DNA from: UBA2561 sp964577275
GTDB lineage: Bacteria; Bacteroidota; Bacteroidia; Cytophagales; Thermoflexibacteraceae
Length of the DNA: 53,064 bases
Assembly (NCBI GenBank): GCA_964577275.1
Contig: CAZNYR010000013.1
Location: 1-53,064 of the forward strand
Direction of reading: 5' to 3'
Shown here: in pieces, positions 7,932-16,332 of the stretch
Numbering within the stretch: position 1 is the stretch's first letter
Layout: every line of letters begins with the position of its first letter
Made by a program: the position numbers and the translations under genes
Notes under the pieces: generated by a model
Told to the model about the DNA's origin: nothing
The model's input: only the letters and a program-made list of their open reading frames with translations
The model's database searches: none

Positions 7932-9386
7932 TTATCGCCAACGCACACCAATTTGTACACCTTGTAAAACTCCGCCGGCACTTTCTTGATTCCAAAAACC
8001 TCGAAATTGTGTGCTGCCTAAAATATCCCAATTTTCAGATAATCTTTGGCTCAATTCAATGCCTGTACGCCAACTCAAAAACAGTCCGTGAAAGCGGTTT
8101 GTTTGACGATAAATTTCTTCTTGATTGGAGCGATGTACGGAAATTCCTTGCGCCAATTTGCCAATGCCGGCCTCAACATTTAAACGAATCGTTCGGCTTT
8201 TTCCTTGTAACAAATCGTAGCCAAATCCTTGATTTACAGTAAAATAAGCAAATTTATTTTCCTGAATATCCTGAAATTCGTCCGCCTTAGACCGAATCAA
8301 AATACCGTAAGAATTTGAGGAATCAGGTGAACTCGAAATCGTAGGGTTATCCAAATTTAAGGCAATGGAATCATCCAAAAAGTGTAAATCAGATGCCTGA
8401 TAATTGATATAGTTTTTCGTGTATGTTTCTTGAAGTTGCACCATCGAAATTACCCAAAATAGCCGAAGTCGTTTGGAGCTGGCATATTCCATCCGAACTC
8501 CTAAATCCAATATATTTTGCCGAAAATGGTACTTAGGTTTTAGAACAGACTGCGGCACACTAAAAGCATAAAATTCCTCCTCCGTACTCATATCTAAACG
8601 CTGGTTCTGAAATACATTTTTGTTGCCAGAGCGCCATTCCGAAGCGACATAAAAAGCATAGTGAAATCTTGGATTTCGGAACGGAACTTCAAATTGAGGG
8701 AAAGAACGATTTGCTAACGAATCGGACACAAAATCAATCGAATCGGTTAAGGTTTGCGGTTCTTTTTGAGCAATCGGATTCAAAAATAATTTGTCTGACG
8801 TATTTTTTAACATTTTTAGATTTTCCAAAGTATCGCTTAGATTTTGAATTTTATCTTTTTTGGATACAATTTTATATGTGCTTTTTTGTGTATTTTCAGA
8901 CAAAACAACATATTTTGGAACATTATTTGTTCCTAATTTTGACAAATTACCAAATAATTTTTGAGGCGTTTTTGTCAAAATAGCAGTAGATTTTGTGCTA
9001 TTTTGTTTCTGAATATGTTGATTTATTTCCCCAAGATGAATAGGGTTATCTACTGAGTTTTTGGCAGTAATATCATTTATAATATGTTGATTTTCAGCAA
9101 CTTGAATTTTATTACGAGGCAATTTAGCTTGAGATGTTGAAGCATCAGACCAAGTATTTGTAATATTTTGATTTTCAATAAGTTGCTCAGGTTTCATCGT
9201 TTGATGCCAGCCCAGCGTCATGCCAGCCAAAACCGCCATTGTAGTACCAATTACCAAAAAATATCTCGTTAATTTTCGGCGCAAAAGTGTTTTTTGAATT
9301 GCTTTGAAAGCACCTTTAGGGGGTTGAACCTCAAGACTTTGTAAGCGATTCTTAAAAAAATCATCCATATCGTAATTATTTGACAT
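7932..9386 (-). CDS. Putative dual membrane-spanning anti-sigma factor (Dma-like)
   Basis: A 484-residue protein with an unusual layout. It has a short charged cytoplasmic N-terminus (residues 1-39, starting MSNNYDMDDFFKNRLQ), one membrane segment (about 41-60, YFLVIGTTMAVLAGMTLGWH) and a long polar, low-complexity stretch rich in Asn, Lys, Thr and Ser (about 65-230). The C-terminal region has beta-barrel-like strands and ends in GVQIGVRWR, a typical outer-membrane insertion end. This matches the Dma proteins recently described in Bacteroides, which bind an ECF sigma factor inside and reach the outer membrane outside. The start overlaps the sigma gene end by 11 bp, implying translational coupling. 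The role is inferred from layout and context. Confidence 0.7.
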   Translation of the reverse strand: MSNNYDMDDFFKNRLQSLEVQPPKGAFKAIQKTLLRRKLTRYFLVIGTTMAVLAGMTLGWHQTMKPEQLIENQNITNTWSDASTSQAKLPRNKIQVAENQHIINDITAKNSVDNPIHLGEINQHIQKQNSTKSTAILTKTPQKLFGNLSKLGTNNVPKYVVLSENTQKSTYKIVSKKDKIQNLSDTLENLKMLKNTSDKLFLNPIAQKEPQTLTDSIDFVSDSLANRSFPQFEVPFRNPRFHYAFYVASEWRSGNKNVFQNQRLDMSTEEEFYAFSVPQSVLKPKYHFRQNILDLGVRMEYASSKRLRLFWVISMVQLQETYTKNYINYQASDLHFLDDSIALNLDNPTISSSPDSSNSYGILIRSKADEFQDIQENKFAYFTVNQGFGYDLLQGKSRTIRLNVEAGIGKLAQGISVHRSNQEEIYRQTNRFHGLFLSWRTGIELSQRLSENWDILGSTQFRGFWNQESAGGVLQGVQIGVRWR

Positions 9387-9954
9387 ACGCAGTAATTTGA
9401 TATTTTTCCAACCAACTTGCCAACATTGCCCGCGCCTTATGGAGCTGTGATTTGGATGTTCCGACCGAAATTTGAAGCATTTGAGCAATCTCGTTATGTT
9501 TATAACCTTCCACCACATACAAATTAAATACCATACGGTAGCCTTCGGGTAATTGTTGGATAATATTTTGTAGTTCTTCGTTTGATAATTTCTGGAGTGC
9601 ATCCTCCTGATTTACAGAAGGTTCTGGAATAAAATGAATATCTTGATTGTCGTAATGTTTTCGGGCTTTATGATAATTGGTGATGGCAGTATTAATAAAA
9701 ATCCGAATCATCCAACTATCGAATTTTCCACCTCGATATGTACCAATTTTTTCAAATACCTTGACAAATGCCTCCTGAAAAGTATCTTCAGCTTCCTCAC
9801 GAGTTTTGCAATATCGAATACAAACGCCCATCATTCGAGATGCAAACTGCTCATAAAGAGCCGATTGTGCCACTGAATGTCCTTTCTGACAGCCTTCAAT
9901 AAGGTCTTGGAGCGAAGATTGAGCCGAGTATTTTTTTTTCCGTAGCTGAAACAC
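9376..9954 (-). CDS. ECF RNA polymerase sigma factor
   Basis: A 192-residue extracytoplasmic-function sigma factor. Region 2 is seen in YCKTREEAEDTFQEAFVKVF and the following FDSWMIRIFINTA. Region 4 helix-turn-helix is seen in EGYKHNEIAQMLQISVGTSK. It would recruit RNA polymerase to a stress- or envelope-related regulon when released by its anti-sigma partner. It sits second in a three-gene operon: lipoprotein 10 bp upstream, putative Dma anti-sigma overlapping downstream. Genes under its control cannot be predicted from this window. Confidence 0.93.
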   Translation of the reverse strand: MFQLRKKKYSAQSSLQDLIEGCQKGHSVAQSALYEQFASRMMGVCIRYCKTREEAEDTFQEAFVKVFEKIGTYRGGKFDSWMIRIFINTAITNYHKARKHYDNQDIHFIPEPSVNQEDALQKLSNEELQNIIQQLPEGYRMVFNLYVVEGYKHNEIAQMLQISVGTSKSQLHKARAMLASWLEKYQITAYVK

Positions 9955-9964
9955 CTTTTAAGGG

Positions 9965-10378
9965 TTAGTTTTCTGTAACTTTTATCGTAACTTCCGCATA
10001 ATGAGTAAGTTCACTTACCGTACACTGTACGCTATATCTAAAGTGGTCTTGTCCCACAAAGTCCAGATGAGGGAAATAATAATAGCCTGTCGAATCCAGT
10101 TGTATTTTTCCGTGTGCAGGCAATTCCTCAATCAGCACCACAATTTCCGCACAAGGTGGAATATGATCATTTTGCAGAAAAGGCGTGCGTATTTTTGTGT
10201 TTTTTGTAGTCTTAAAATAATCCGCATTTATCTTTATTTGGTTAGATGTACTTTCTGGCAAAATACCATCTAAATTATCCGAATTTTGGTAGCATGATAC
10301 AAAAATACTACTGAAAATCAATAAAATATACATAAATGCTAATTTTATTTTTTTTATCATTTTTTTGTTTTTATTCAA
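9965..10378 (-). CDS. Lipoprotein with a cadherin/Ig-like domain
   Basis: A 137-residue predicted lipoprotein: lysine-rich N-terminus, hydrophobic stretch and lipobox with cysteine at IFVSC. The mature part resembles the Big_9/cadherin-like beta-sandwich repeat: a segment like LPAHGKIQLDSTGYYYFP followed by FVGQDHFRYSVQC. Such domains usually occur as repeats in large adhesins; a single copy on a lipoprotein is unusual. It is the first gene of the sigma/anti-sigma operon, so it may be part of the signalling device, for example a cell-surface sensor. That role is inference. Confidence 0.75.
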   Translation of the reverse strand: MNKNKKMIKKIKLAFMYILLIFSSIFVSCYQNSDNLDGILPESTSNQIKINADYFKTTKNTKIRTPFLQNDHIPPCAEIVVLIEELPAHGKIQLDSTGYYYFPHLDFVGQDHFRYSVQCTVSELTHYAEVTIKVTEN

Positions 10379-10380
10379 AT

Positions 10381-10413
10381 AAACTTACCAAACCCATCAG
10401 ATTTGGCAAGTTT
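10381..10413. repeat. Imperfect inverted repeat, REP-like
   Basis: AAACTTACCAAA (10381-10392) pairs imperfectly with ATTTGGCAAGTTT (10401-10413). It resembles the perfect ACTTGCCAAG inverted repeat at 43989-44017. It lies directly before the start of the lipoprotein-sigma operon, in its probable 5' leader. Confidence 0.4.
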
Positions 10414-10554
10414 CAATACTTATTTTTAATCTACTTCTTTTTCTTTTGCATTTACGAACAGTAGTTTCACCGTTCGAGTTGCTTTTCGGGAGGCAAGACA
10501 AAGGAGTTTCCGAAAGGGTTGTTTGGAAATCAAAGAAAAAATATAATTTTATAT

Positions 10555-10600
10555 AACTTATTGATTTACAAATAGTTATTGATACATAATTGTTAGATTT
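10555..10600 (-). repeat. Intergenic palindrome-family copy
   Basis: On the minus strand TTGTAAATCAA followed by TAAGTTATAT, with GTATCAATAACTA upstream as in the longer copies. It points towards the lipoprotein-sigma operon, about 180 bp from its start. Confidence 0.55.
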
Positions 10601-10740
10601 CGAGTCATAATTTTTACGAGTTTATTTAAATTTTCGGGATTCTTCTGCAATTTATACGAATCTTTGTTTGGTTATCTACCATTAAAATCATGAGGTTCAT
10701 TTCATTTCCGTGCAAATCGTAGTAGTTCCTGTTTTTTTAG

Positions 10741-10748
10741 TAATTTTG
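10741..10748 (+). promoter_or_regulatory. Possible -7 box for the XRE gene
   Basis: TAATTTTG matches TAnnTTTG and lies 36 bp before the ATG at 10784. No clear TTG is found at the expected -33 position. A GAGGTTCAT sequence at 10691-10699 resembles the repeats at 1629. The rest of 10414-10783 has no recognisable gene. Confidence 0.4.
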
Positions 10749-10783
10749 TTAGATTCCGATATTTATTAAACCTTTAATTATTG

Positions 10784-11065
10784 ATGAATAAGAGCCAAAT
10801 TCTTCAACAAATTCAGCAAAGGCGCAAAAAATTAGGCGTTTCTCAGCGAGAAATCAGCCAAAATCTTCAGATGACGCAGCCCTTGTATAGTGGCTACGAA
10901 ACGGGCAAAAGCGATGTAGGATTAGACAAATTATTGCAGATTTGTCAGGCACTGGATTTGGAAATCATGTTAATCGAAAAAGAAGGAATGCCGCCCCTGC
11001 CCGAAGCACAGAAAAAGGAACTCAAAATACTTTTTGCTCAATGGCTTGATGATTTATCGCCATAA
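10784..11065 (+). CDS. XRE-family transcriptional regulator
   Basis: A 93-residue DNA-binding protein with one Cro/CI-type helix-turn-helix at about residues 15-60 (RKKLGVSQREISQNLQMTQP, then YSGYETGKSDVGLDKLLQIC). The rest is a short acidic tail. The size and form resemble HipB-like antitoxin regulators, but no HipA kinase or other toxin gene follows: the next 440 bases are non-coding. It stands alone. Targets unknown. Confidence 0.85.
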   Translation: MNKSQILQQIQQRRKKLGVSQREISQNLQMTQPLYSGYETGKSDVGLDKLLQICQALDLEIMLIEKEGMPPLPEAQKKELKILFAQWLDDLSP

Positions 11066-11109
11066 AATTTGGATGTTACACGATTTATCATCACTCGGAA
11101 TTATGGATA

Positions 11110-11160
11110 TGTAGTCGATACTAAAATCACTGCATAAACATCTGATAATCAGAAAGTTAT
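11110..11160 (+). repeat. Intergenic palindrome-family copy
   Basis: CTGATAATCAG (11142-11152) followed by AAAGTTATTATCC, with TAGTCGATACTAAAATC upstream as in the longer copies. Further along 11066-11509, AATTTGGCGTAA (11210-11221) exactly repeats the 12-mer at 1672-1683. No gene is seen in this 444-bp spacer. Confidence 0.5.
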
Positions 11161-11509
11161 TATCCAAAAAACCTGAAAAAAAAGTGCGTATAAATTGTTC
11201 GATTTTTGTAATTTGGCGTAACGATATGGCGTTTTTCGGGTTTCTATTTTGCTCAATTCTATCCTTTTTTTTAGTGTCGACTCAATCCATTTTACTCTCA
11301 TTTTATTTTAGCAAGCAACCTTTCTAACTGGTTTTCATCTTTATTTTTGAACACTAAAAGTTAGAAAATGCGTTACTTGACGAAAAATCTCTTTTTGTGT
11401 AAATTTTACATGAAATCCACGCAGGAAACGGAAAACATTTCGGCAGTTTCCTTAGTTTTGCCCTGATAATTTATGTAAGCTACAAATTTCATTTTAAAGC
11501 ACTAAACTA

Positions 11510-13864
11510 ATGAAAATCAAGTGGATAGGATGTTGGTTGCTCCTAATTTTTGGTATGTTAGATGTCGCTGCCCAACAAAAATTTACGCTCAAAGGCTATC
11601 TCAAAGATGCCGATAATGGCGAGGGACTTCTGGGCGCAACCGTCTATGTCAGGGAACTCGGCACAGGTACGGCAACAAACCTTTATGGTTTTTATTCCTT
11701 GTCATTGCCCGAAGGAACTTACTCAATATCATATAGTTATATCGGTTATGGTACGGTTTCAAAAACCGTAGCACTGACCCAAGACCAAACCATCGACATC
11801 GAACTTAGGATGGAAGGCACGGAAATGGAAGGCGTGGAAATCAGGGCAGAAGCCGAAGACGAAGCCCTCCAAAGTGTCGAGATGAGCGTGGTCAAGCTCG
11901 AAATTGCCTCCATCAAAAAAATCCCTCAATTTTTGGGTGAAACCGATATTATCCGAAGTATTCAACTTTTGCCTGGCGTTACGACCGTGGGCGAGGGCGC
12001 AACAGGATTTAATGTGCGGGGCGGAAATATTGACCAAAATCTGATTTTATTGGACGAAGCTCCCATTTATAGTTCATCACATTTATTTGGTTTTTTCTCC
12101 GTTTTTAATGGCGATGCGGTCAAGGATGTCAAACTTTATAAAGGCGGAATTCCTGCGATGTATGGCGGGCGATTATCGTCAGTTTTGGATATTCGGCAAA
12201 AAGAGGGCAACCTCAAAAAGTTTAGTGGTTCGGGTGGAATTGGTGTGGTTTCAAGCCGTTTGACGCTCGAAATGCCAATTATTAAGGATAAAAGTTCGTT
12301 TATGATAGCGGGCAGACGCTCTTATGCCGATATGTTTTTGGTCTTTTCAAATGATGAAGCCCTGAAAAATAATACGGCGTATTTTTATGATTTGAATGCC
12401 AAATTTAATTATACATTTAGCGACCGAGACCGCTTGTTTATTTCGGGATATTTCGGAAACGATGTATTTGGTTTTGGGGATGATTTTGCATCCCGTTGGG
12501 GCAATACAAGCGGTACAATTCGCTGGAATCACCTTTTTTCTGACCGTATTTTTGCCAATTTTACGGGAATTTACTCCGATTATCAATATAAATTGGGCGT
12601 GCCTTCGGGCGCAAATCAATTCGATTGGACTTCGCATATTTATACCATTAATTTGAAATCGGATTTTACATTTTTCCCAAATCCTGATAATACGATTGAT
12701 TTCGGAATTAGCCTGTTGCGTTACCGATTTGAACCGGGATTGGTCAAAGGAAATAATTTTCCGACTTTTTCGATTGATAACAAATATGCCTTAGAATCAG
12801 GGATTTACGTCAGCAATGAACAAAAAATTGGCGATAAATTAATCCTCAAATATGGCATTCGGTATTCGCTGTATCAGCATCTGGGCAAAGGCACGGTTTA
12901 TGAATATGCCGAAGGCGAACCCAAATCTCGTGTAAGTATCACAGATACAGTTACTTATGCCTCGAATGAACTTATCCAGAATTATGGTGGACTTGAACCC
13001 CGATTTAGTCTGAATTATCGAGTTTCACCCCAAACTTCCCTCAAATTGAGTTATAATCGCACGCGCCAGTACGTGCATTTGATTTCAAATACGACTGCTG
13101 CCACGCCGTTGGATATTTGGACTTCGTCCGATAGACATATCAAACCCGCCCTTGCCGACCAGATTGCGGGCGGATATTTCCGAAATTTTAAGGACAATAC
13201 CTATGAATTTTCGGGCGAAGTGTATTACAAAGTATTTCAGGATTTGGTCGATTACAAAGATGGGGCGCGGCTCCTTTTTAATGAAACACTTGAAGCCGAT
13301 TTGTTGCGAGGCGAAGGAAGGGCTTACGGGCTGGAATTGATGCTCAAACGAAACAAAGGACGATTTAATGGTTGGTTAAGTTATACGCTTTCACGCTCCG
13401 AGATTAAGGTCGATTCTGACTTGCCCGAAGAGCGAATTAATAACGGCGAATGGTATCCATCCAATTATGACAAATTACATGACTTATCCGCCGTGATGAG
13501 CTACGATTTGAACGCTAAATGGTCATTTTCTGCCAATTTTGCCTACATGACGGGTCGTCCGATAACCTATCCCGATGCCAAATACGAATATGCGGGCATT
13601 ACCGCAGGAAATTATGGCAACCGAAACGGCGCACGAACGCCAGCTTATCATCGCTTGGATTTTTCGGCAAATTATGAGAACATCAAACCCGACCGAAAAT
13701 GGCAAGGAAGTTGGAATATTTCGGTTTATAATGTTTATGGTCGAAGAAATCCGTATTCGATTTCGTTCCGACAAAATGCCGATAATCCACAAATTACCGA
13801 GGCGATTCGGTTGTCGATTTTGGGTACGATTTTACCTTCGGTTACCTACAATTTTAAATTCTAA
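11510..13864 (+). CDS. TonB-dependent receptor with carboxypeptidase-regulatory-like domain
   Basis: A 784-residue outer-membrane receptor. Order of parts: signal peptide ending near DVAAQ; a carboxypeptidase-regulatory-like beta-sandwich (about 23-105, GATVYVRELGTGTATNLYGF); a TonB plug (about 120-230, with LPGVTTVGEGATGFNVRGGN); and a beta-barrel ending in SVTYNFKF. It would import a bulky substrate using TonB/ExbBD energy. It is smaller than SusC proteins, and the next gene is a DUF4249 lipoprotein rather than SusD. This pairing is common in Cytophagales-type genomes, and its substrate is generally unknown. Confidence 0.92.
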   Translation: MKIKWIGCWLLLIFGMLDVAAQQKFTLKGYLKDADNGEGLLGATVYVRELGTGTATNLYGFYSLSLPEGTYSISYSYIGYGTVSKTVALTQDQTIDIELRMEGTEMEGVEIRAEAEDEALQSVEMSVVKLEIASIKKIPQFLGETDIIRSIQLLPGVTTVGEGATGFNVRGGNIDQNLILLDEAPIYSSSHLFGFFSVFNGDAVKDVKLYKGGIPAMYGGRLSSVLDIRQKEGNLKKFSGSGGIGVVSSRLTLEMPIIKDKSSFMIAGRRSYADMFLVFSNDEALKNNTAYFYDLNAKFNYTFSDRDRLFISGYFGNDVFGFGDDFASRWGNTSGTIRWNHLFSDRIFANFTGIYSDYQYKLGVPSGANQFDWTSHIYTINLKSDFTFFPNPDNTIDFGISLLRYRFEPGLVKGNNFPTFSIDNKYALESGIYVSNEQKIGDKLILKYGIRYSLYQHLGKGTVYEYAEGEPKSRVSITDTVTYASNELIQNYGGLEPRFSLNYRVSPQTSLKLSYNRTRQYVHLISNTTAATPLDIWTSSDRHIKPALADQIAGGYFRNFKDNTYEFSGEVYYKVFQDLVDYKDGARLLFNETLEADLLRGEGRAYGLELMLKRNKGRFNGWLSYTLSRSEIKVDSDLPEERINNGEWYPSNYDKLHDLSAVMSYDLNAKWSFSANFAYMTGRPITYPDAKYEYAGITAGNYGNRNGARTPAYHRLDFSANYENIKPDRKWQGSWNISVYNVYGRRNPYSISFRQNADNPQITEAIRLSILGTILPSVTYNFKF

Positions 13865-13923
13865 ATTTTATACAAAATCTGTCAAGTTTTCGGTGTGGAA
13901 CAGGTTTTAAAACTCGAATCAAC

Positions 13924-14793
13924 ATGAAATCAATAGGAAATAAAAAATCAAGGTCTTTACTTCCAAAAATCAAGCTGAAAAATTGGTTTGGGATGGCGTT
14001 TTTTGCGCTGATTTTTTCGGCTTGTGAGGATGTGGTCGAATTGGATTTGCCAGATGGCGAAACTCGGCTTGTGGTCGAAGGAACAGTCTATTATGGGCAG
14101 CCTTTGCAGGAGGTTATTTTATCGACAACCGCCCCGTTTTTTGCCGATGGTGAAACGCCCAGAGTTTCAGATGCCGTGGTGGTTATTGAAGATAATTTAG
14201 GCAATCGAGAAACACTTTTGGAGGTCGAAAAAGGAATCTATCAGCTTGATAAACAGGGAGAACTGGGCAAAAGTTATCGAATAGAAATCACGCTTTCGGA
14301 TGGTCGGAAATACGGTTCTTCGTATCAGGATTTGAACCCCATAGCCCAGATTGATTCGATTTATTATCAATACCAACGATTACCATTTGCTGATGAAAAT
14401 GATTCGACTTTTAGCATCAATTTTGACTTTACGGAGCCGGGCGAAAGCGAGGATTTTTATCGCTGGAATTATTATGTAAATGGCGAATATTTTAATGAAG
14501 ATGTTACTTTTACAAATGACGAATTTTTCAATGGAATTGAGGTCAAAGAAGTTGGGATTGTGCGTGAATTTCTTGAAAAAGGCGACACGGTTTTGATAGA
14601 ACAAATGTCGATTACCAAGGAATATTATGATTTTCTGGTACGCTTCGAGCAGACCTTGAGTGCGGGCGGATTATTCTCCTCTCCGCCGATTCCTGTGCGC
14701 GGCAATATCGTGAACCTGAACGACCCAAAAGATTATGCCTTAGGCTTCTTTGGGGTATCGTCTATCACAAAAGCAGAAATTGTAATAAAATAA
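13924..14793 (+). CDS. DUF4249 lipoprotein
   Basis: A 289-residue lipoprotein with a basic N-terminus, a hydrophobic stretch and lipobox FSAC. The mature start EDVVELDLPDGETRLVVEGTV is characteristic of DUF4249 proteins. They are encoded next to TonB receptors and probably act as surface partners, as SusD does for SusC. The spacing of 59 bp to the receptor gene supports co-transcription, and a hairpin terminator follows. The biochemical role is not established. Confidence 0.88.
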   Translation: MKSIGNKKSRSLLPKIKLKNWFGMAFFALIFSACEDVVELDLPDGETRLVVEGTVYYGQPLQEVILSTTAPFFADGETPRVSDAVVVIEDNLGNRETLLEVEKGIYQLDKQGELGKSYRIEITLSDGRKYGSSYQDLNPIAQIDSIYYQYQRLPFADENDSTFSINFDFTEPGESEDFYRWNYYVNGEYFNEDVTFTNDEFFNGIEVKEVGIVREFLEKGDTVLIEQMSITKEYYDFLVRFEQTLSAGGLFSSPPIPVRGNIVNLNDPKDYALGFFGVSSITKAEIVIK

Positions 14794-14819
14794 GAAATAT
14801 CATGTAGTAATTAAGCATA

Positions 14820-14854
14820 AAATCCCGTCAAAATCAGAAAGATTGGCGGGATTT
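14820..14854. terminator. Shared hairpin between convergent genes
   Basis: AAATCCCG pairs with CGGGATTT around an 18-20 nt loop. It lies between the DUF4249 gene (plus) and the membrane protein gene (minus). T-rich flanks are modest on both strands, so termination may be partial. Confidence 0.55.
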
Positions 14855-14865
14855 CTAAGGAAATA

Positions 14866-15363
14866 TTATTGAATGTGTACTCTTTCGTGAATCATGTTTT
14901 CAAAGGCGTGATGTAAGGTAAATGTTTGTTCAACACTAAGTTTTTGCCCAAATTGTGCAACCAAATATAATACCCCTGCCAAAACGAGCAATCCTAAAAA
15001 TAACCACAAAAATTCTGTTCCCATGCCCAAAGACCATCGGGTCATGCCCAAAAGCAAGGTAAAAATTGCTGATATGCCTATCGTTCCGTAAGCAAAGGCA
15101 AACATAGTCCAAACCGCAGGCTTGGGTCCATAAAGTCCCCGCAAAATTGTTCCGCCCTCTTCGTTTTCTTGTAGGGAAATCGAAAGTTGTGGCGACCAAA
15201 AATGCTGTTCGTGGGGTGGAATTTTGAGAACAATCAATTTGGAACTGATAGAACCTTCGCATAATTGGGTGGTTTGTAGATAGGTTTCTACATTTTGCCG
15301 TATTTCCGAGATGCTCAAGGAAGTTAATCGCTTGAAACGAGGTCGGATTCGATAACTTGTCAT
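14866..15363 (-). CDS. Small membrane protein of unknown function
   Basis: I do not recognise this protein of about 165 residues. The N-terminal 70 residues are polar and could form a small soluble domain (SYRIRPRFKRLTSLSISEIR). Two hydrophobic segments (roughly 85-110 and 115-140) are likely transmembrane helices, followed by a short C-terminal tail. ATG 15363 is preferred because residues upstream look non-native; an in-frame ATG at 15429 would add 22 residues. The gene is convergent with the DUF4249 gene. Confidence 0.6.
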   Translation of the reverse strand: MTSYRIRPRFKRLTSLSISEIRQNVETYLQTTQLCEGSISSKLIVLKIPPHEQHFWSPQLSISLQENEEGGTILRGLYGPKPAVWTMFAFAYGTIGISAIFTLLLGMTRWSLGMGTEFLWLFLGLLVLAGVLYLVAQFGQKLSVEQTFTLHHAFENMIHERVHIQ

Positions 15364-15495
15364 GGTTTTTTTAGCGGTTTTTGGGGTGTATTCAGTTCGG
15401 TAAATTACGTATTTTAGCGCAATTTTCACGAATTTTGGTCAGATTATTTCCACAGGAATAAGGAATGATTTGGTCTAAATTTAGGTTTTAATCTA

Positions 15496-15506
15496 TTGTA
15501 AATCAA
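15496..15506 (+). repeat. Core of the intergenic palindrome family
   Basis: TTGTAAATCAA followed by TATATTAG, a weaker family member, about 150 bp before the bifunctional nuclease gene and pointing towards it. Confidence 0.35.
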
Positions 15507-15604
15507 TATATTAGATTGATTTTCTATATTTAGTAACCTGAAATAATTGAGTCGTTCTCCTCAATTTTATGGTGGGCTTTGGTGGCATTGACGTAATATT
15601 TTAC

Positions 15605-15612
15605 TAATTTTG
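15605..15612 (+). promoter_or_regulatory. -7 box for the bifunctional nuclease gene
   Basis: TAATTTTG followed by CCTGCG fits the Bacteroidota -7 consensus and lies 45 bp before the start codon. No TTG stands at the ideal -33 distance. Confidence 0.5.
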
Positions 15613-15657
15613 CCTGCGATATAAAACGATTACGATTCAGAAGTAATAAAGCGAAAC

Positions 15658-16245
15658 GTGGAGAAAATAAAATTAGAAATACTCGGACTATCCTCCAGTC
15701 AATCCCAGTCGGGTTCTTTTGCGTTGGTATTGGGCGAGGAGGGCAAAAATCGTCGTTTACCCATCATTATTGGTATGTTTGAGGCGCAGGCAATCGCCAT
15801 CGAAATCGAAAAAATCACCTCAAATCGTCCGATGACGCATGATTTGTTTCGGTCTTTTGCCGAAGTCTTTGATTATGATGTGAGCGAAATTATGATTTCA
15901 GACCTCCGAGAAGGCGTATTTTATGCCCGTATCGTCTGTTCGAGCAATAAAACTTTTGAACGCTTCGAGATTGATGCCCGTCCTTCGGATGCCATCGCCA
16001 TCGGACTACGATTTAATGTCCCGATTTATACGAACGAAGCGATTTTGATGGAGGCTGGCATTGTCATTGAAGAAAATGACGAGGAAATCGAAACGCAAAC
16101 CAAACCCGTTCCGACATCCTCAGATGGACAAGAACCCAGCACATACACCACCGAGCAACTCGAAAAAATGCTCGATGCGGCACTTGAAAACGAAGATTAT
16201 GAGAAAGCTGCCAAAATTCGAGATGAACTCAATAAACGAAAATAA
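15658..16245 (+). CDS. Bifunctional nuclease family protein with UvrB/C motif
   Basis: A 195-residue cytoplasmic protein. Residues 1-135 form the bifunctional-nuclease (BFN, DUF151) domain, with LPIIIGMFEAQAIAIEIE and the ARPSDAIAIGLR signature. After an acidic linker, residues 155-190 carry a UVR motif (EQLEKMLDAALENEDYEKAA, then IRDELNK) as found in UvrB and UvrC. BFN proteins have been reported to cleave DNA and RNA, but their cellular role in bacteria is unclear. The start codon appears to be GTG at 15658, giving MEKIKLEILGLSS as in homologues. A terminator follows. Confidence 0.88.
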   Translation: MEKIKLEILGLSSSQSQSGSFALVLGEEGKNRRLPIIIGMFEAQAIAIEIEKITSNRPMTHDLFRSFAEVFDYDVSEIMISDLREGVFYARIVCSSNKTFERFEIDARPSDAIAIGLRFNVPIYTNEAILMEAGIVIEENDEEIETQTKPVPTSSDGQEPSTYTTEQLEKMLDAALENEDYEKAAKIRDELNKRK

Positions 16246-16265
16246 TTATTTTAGATAGTAATCGT

Positions 16266-16302
16266 GGCAAGTATTCAGATGCAATGCTTGCCTTATTTTT
16301 TT
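16266..16302 (+). terminator. Intrinsic terminator
   Basis: GGCAAGTATT pairs with AATGCTTGCC (one G-T pair) around a 6-nt loop and is followed by TTATTTTTTT. It ends the nuclease transcript. It also argues against the in-frame ATG at 16264 as the start of the next gene. Confidence 0.8.
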
Positions 16303-16332
16303 CAAAATACACATTCCTATTGTTCCTGCTTT

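Noticed and set aside
10784..11065. HipBA-type toxin-antitoxin system
   Set aside because: The small XRE protein resembles HipB but the next gene is a TonB receptor more than 400 bp away; no toxin gene is present.
16264..16332. Upstream start of the DUF4292 lipoprotein at ATG 16264
   Set aside because: That segment contains an intrinsic terminator, and the signal peptide begins only at 16333.
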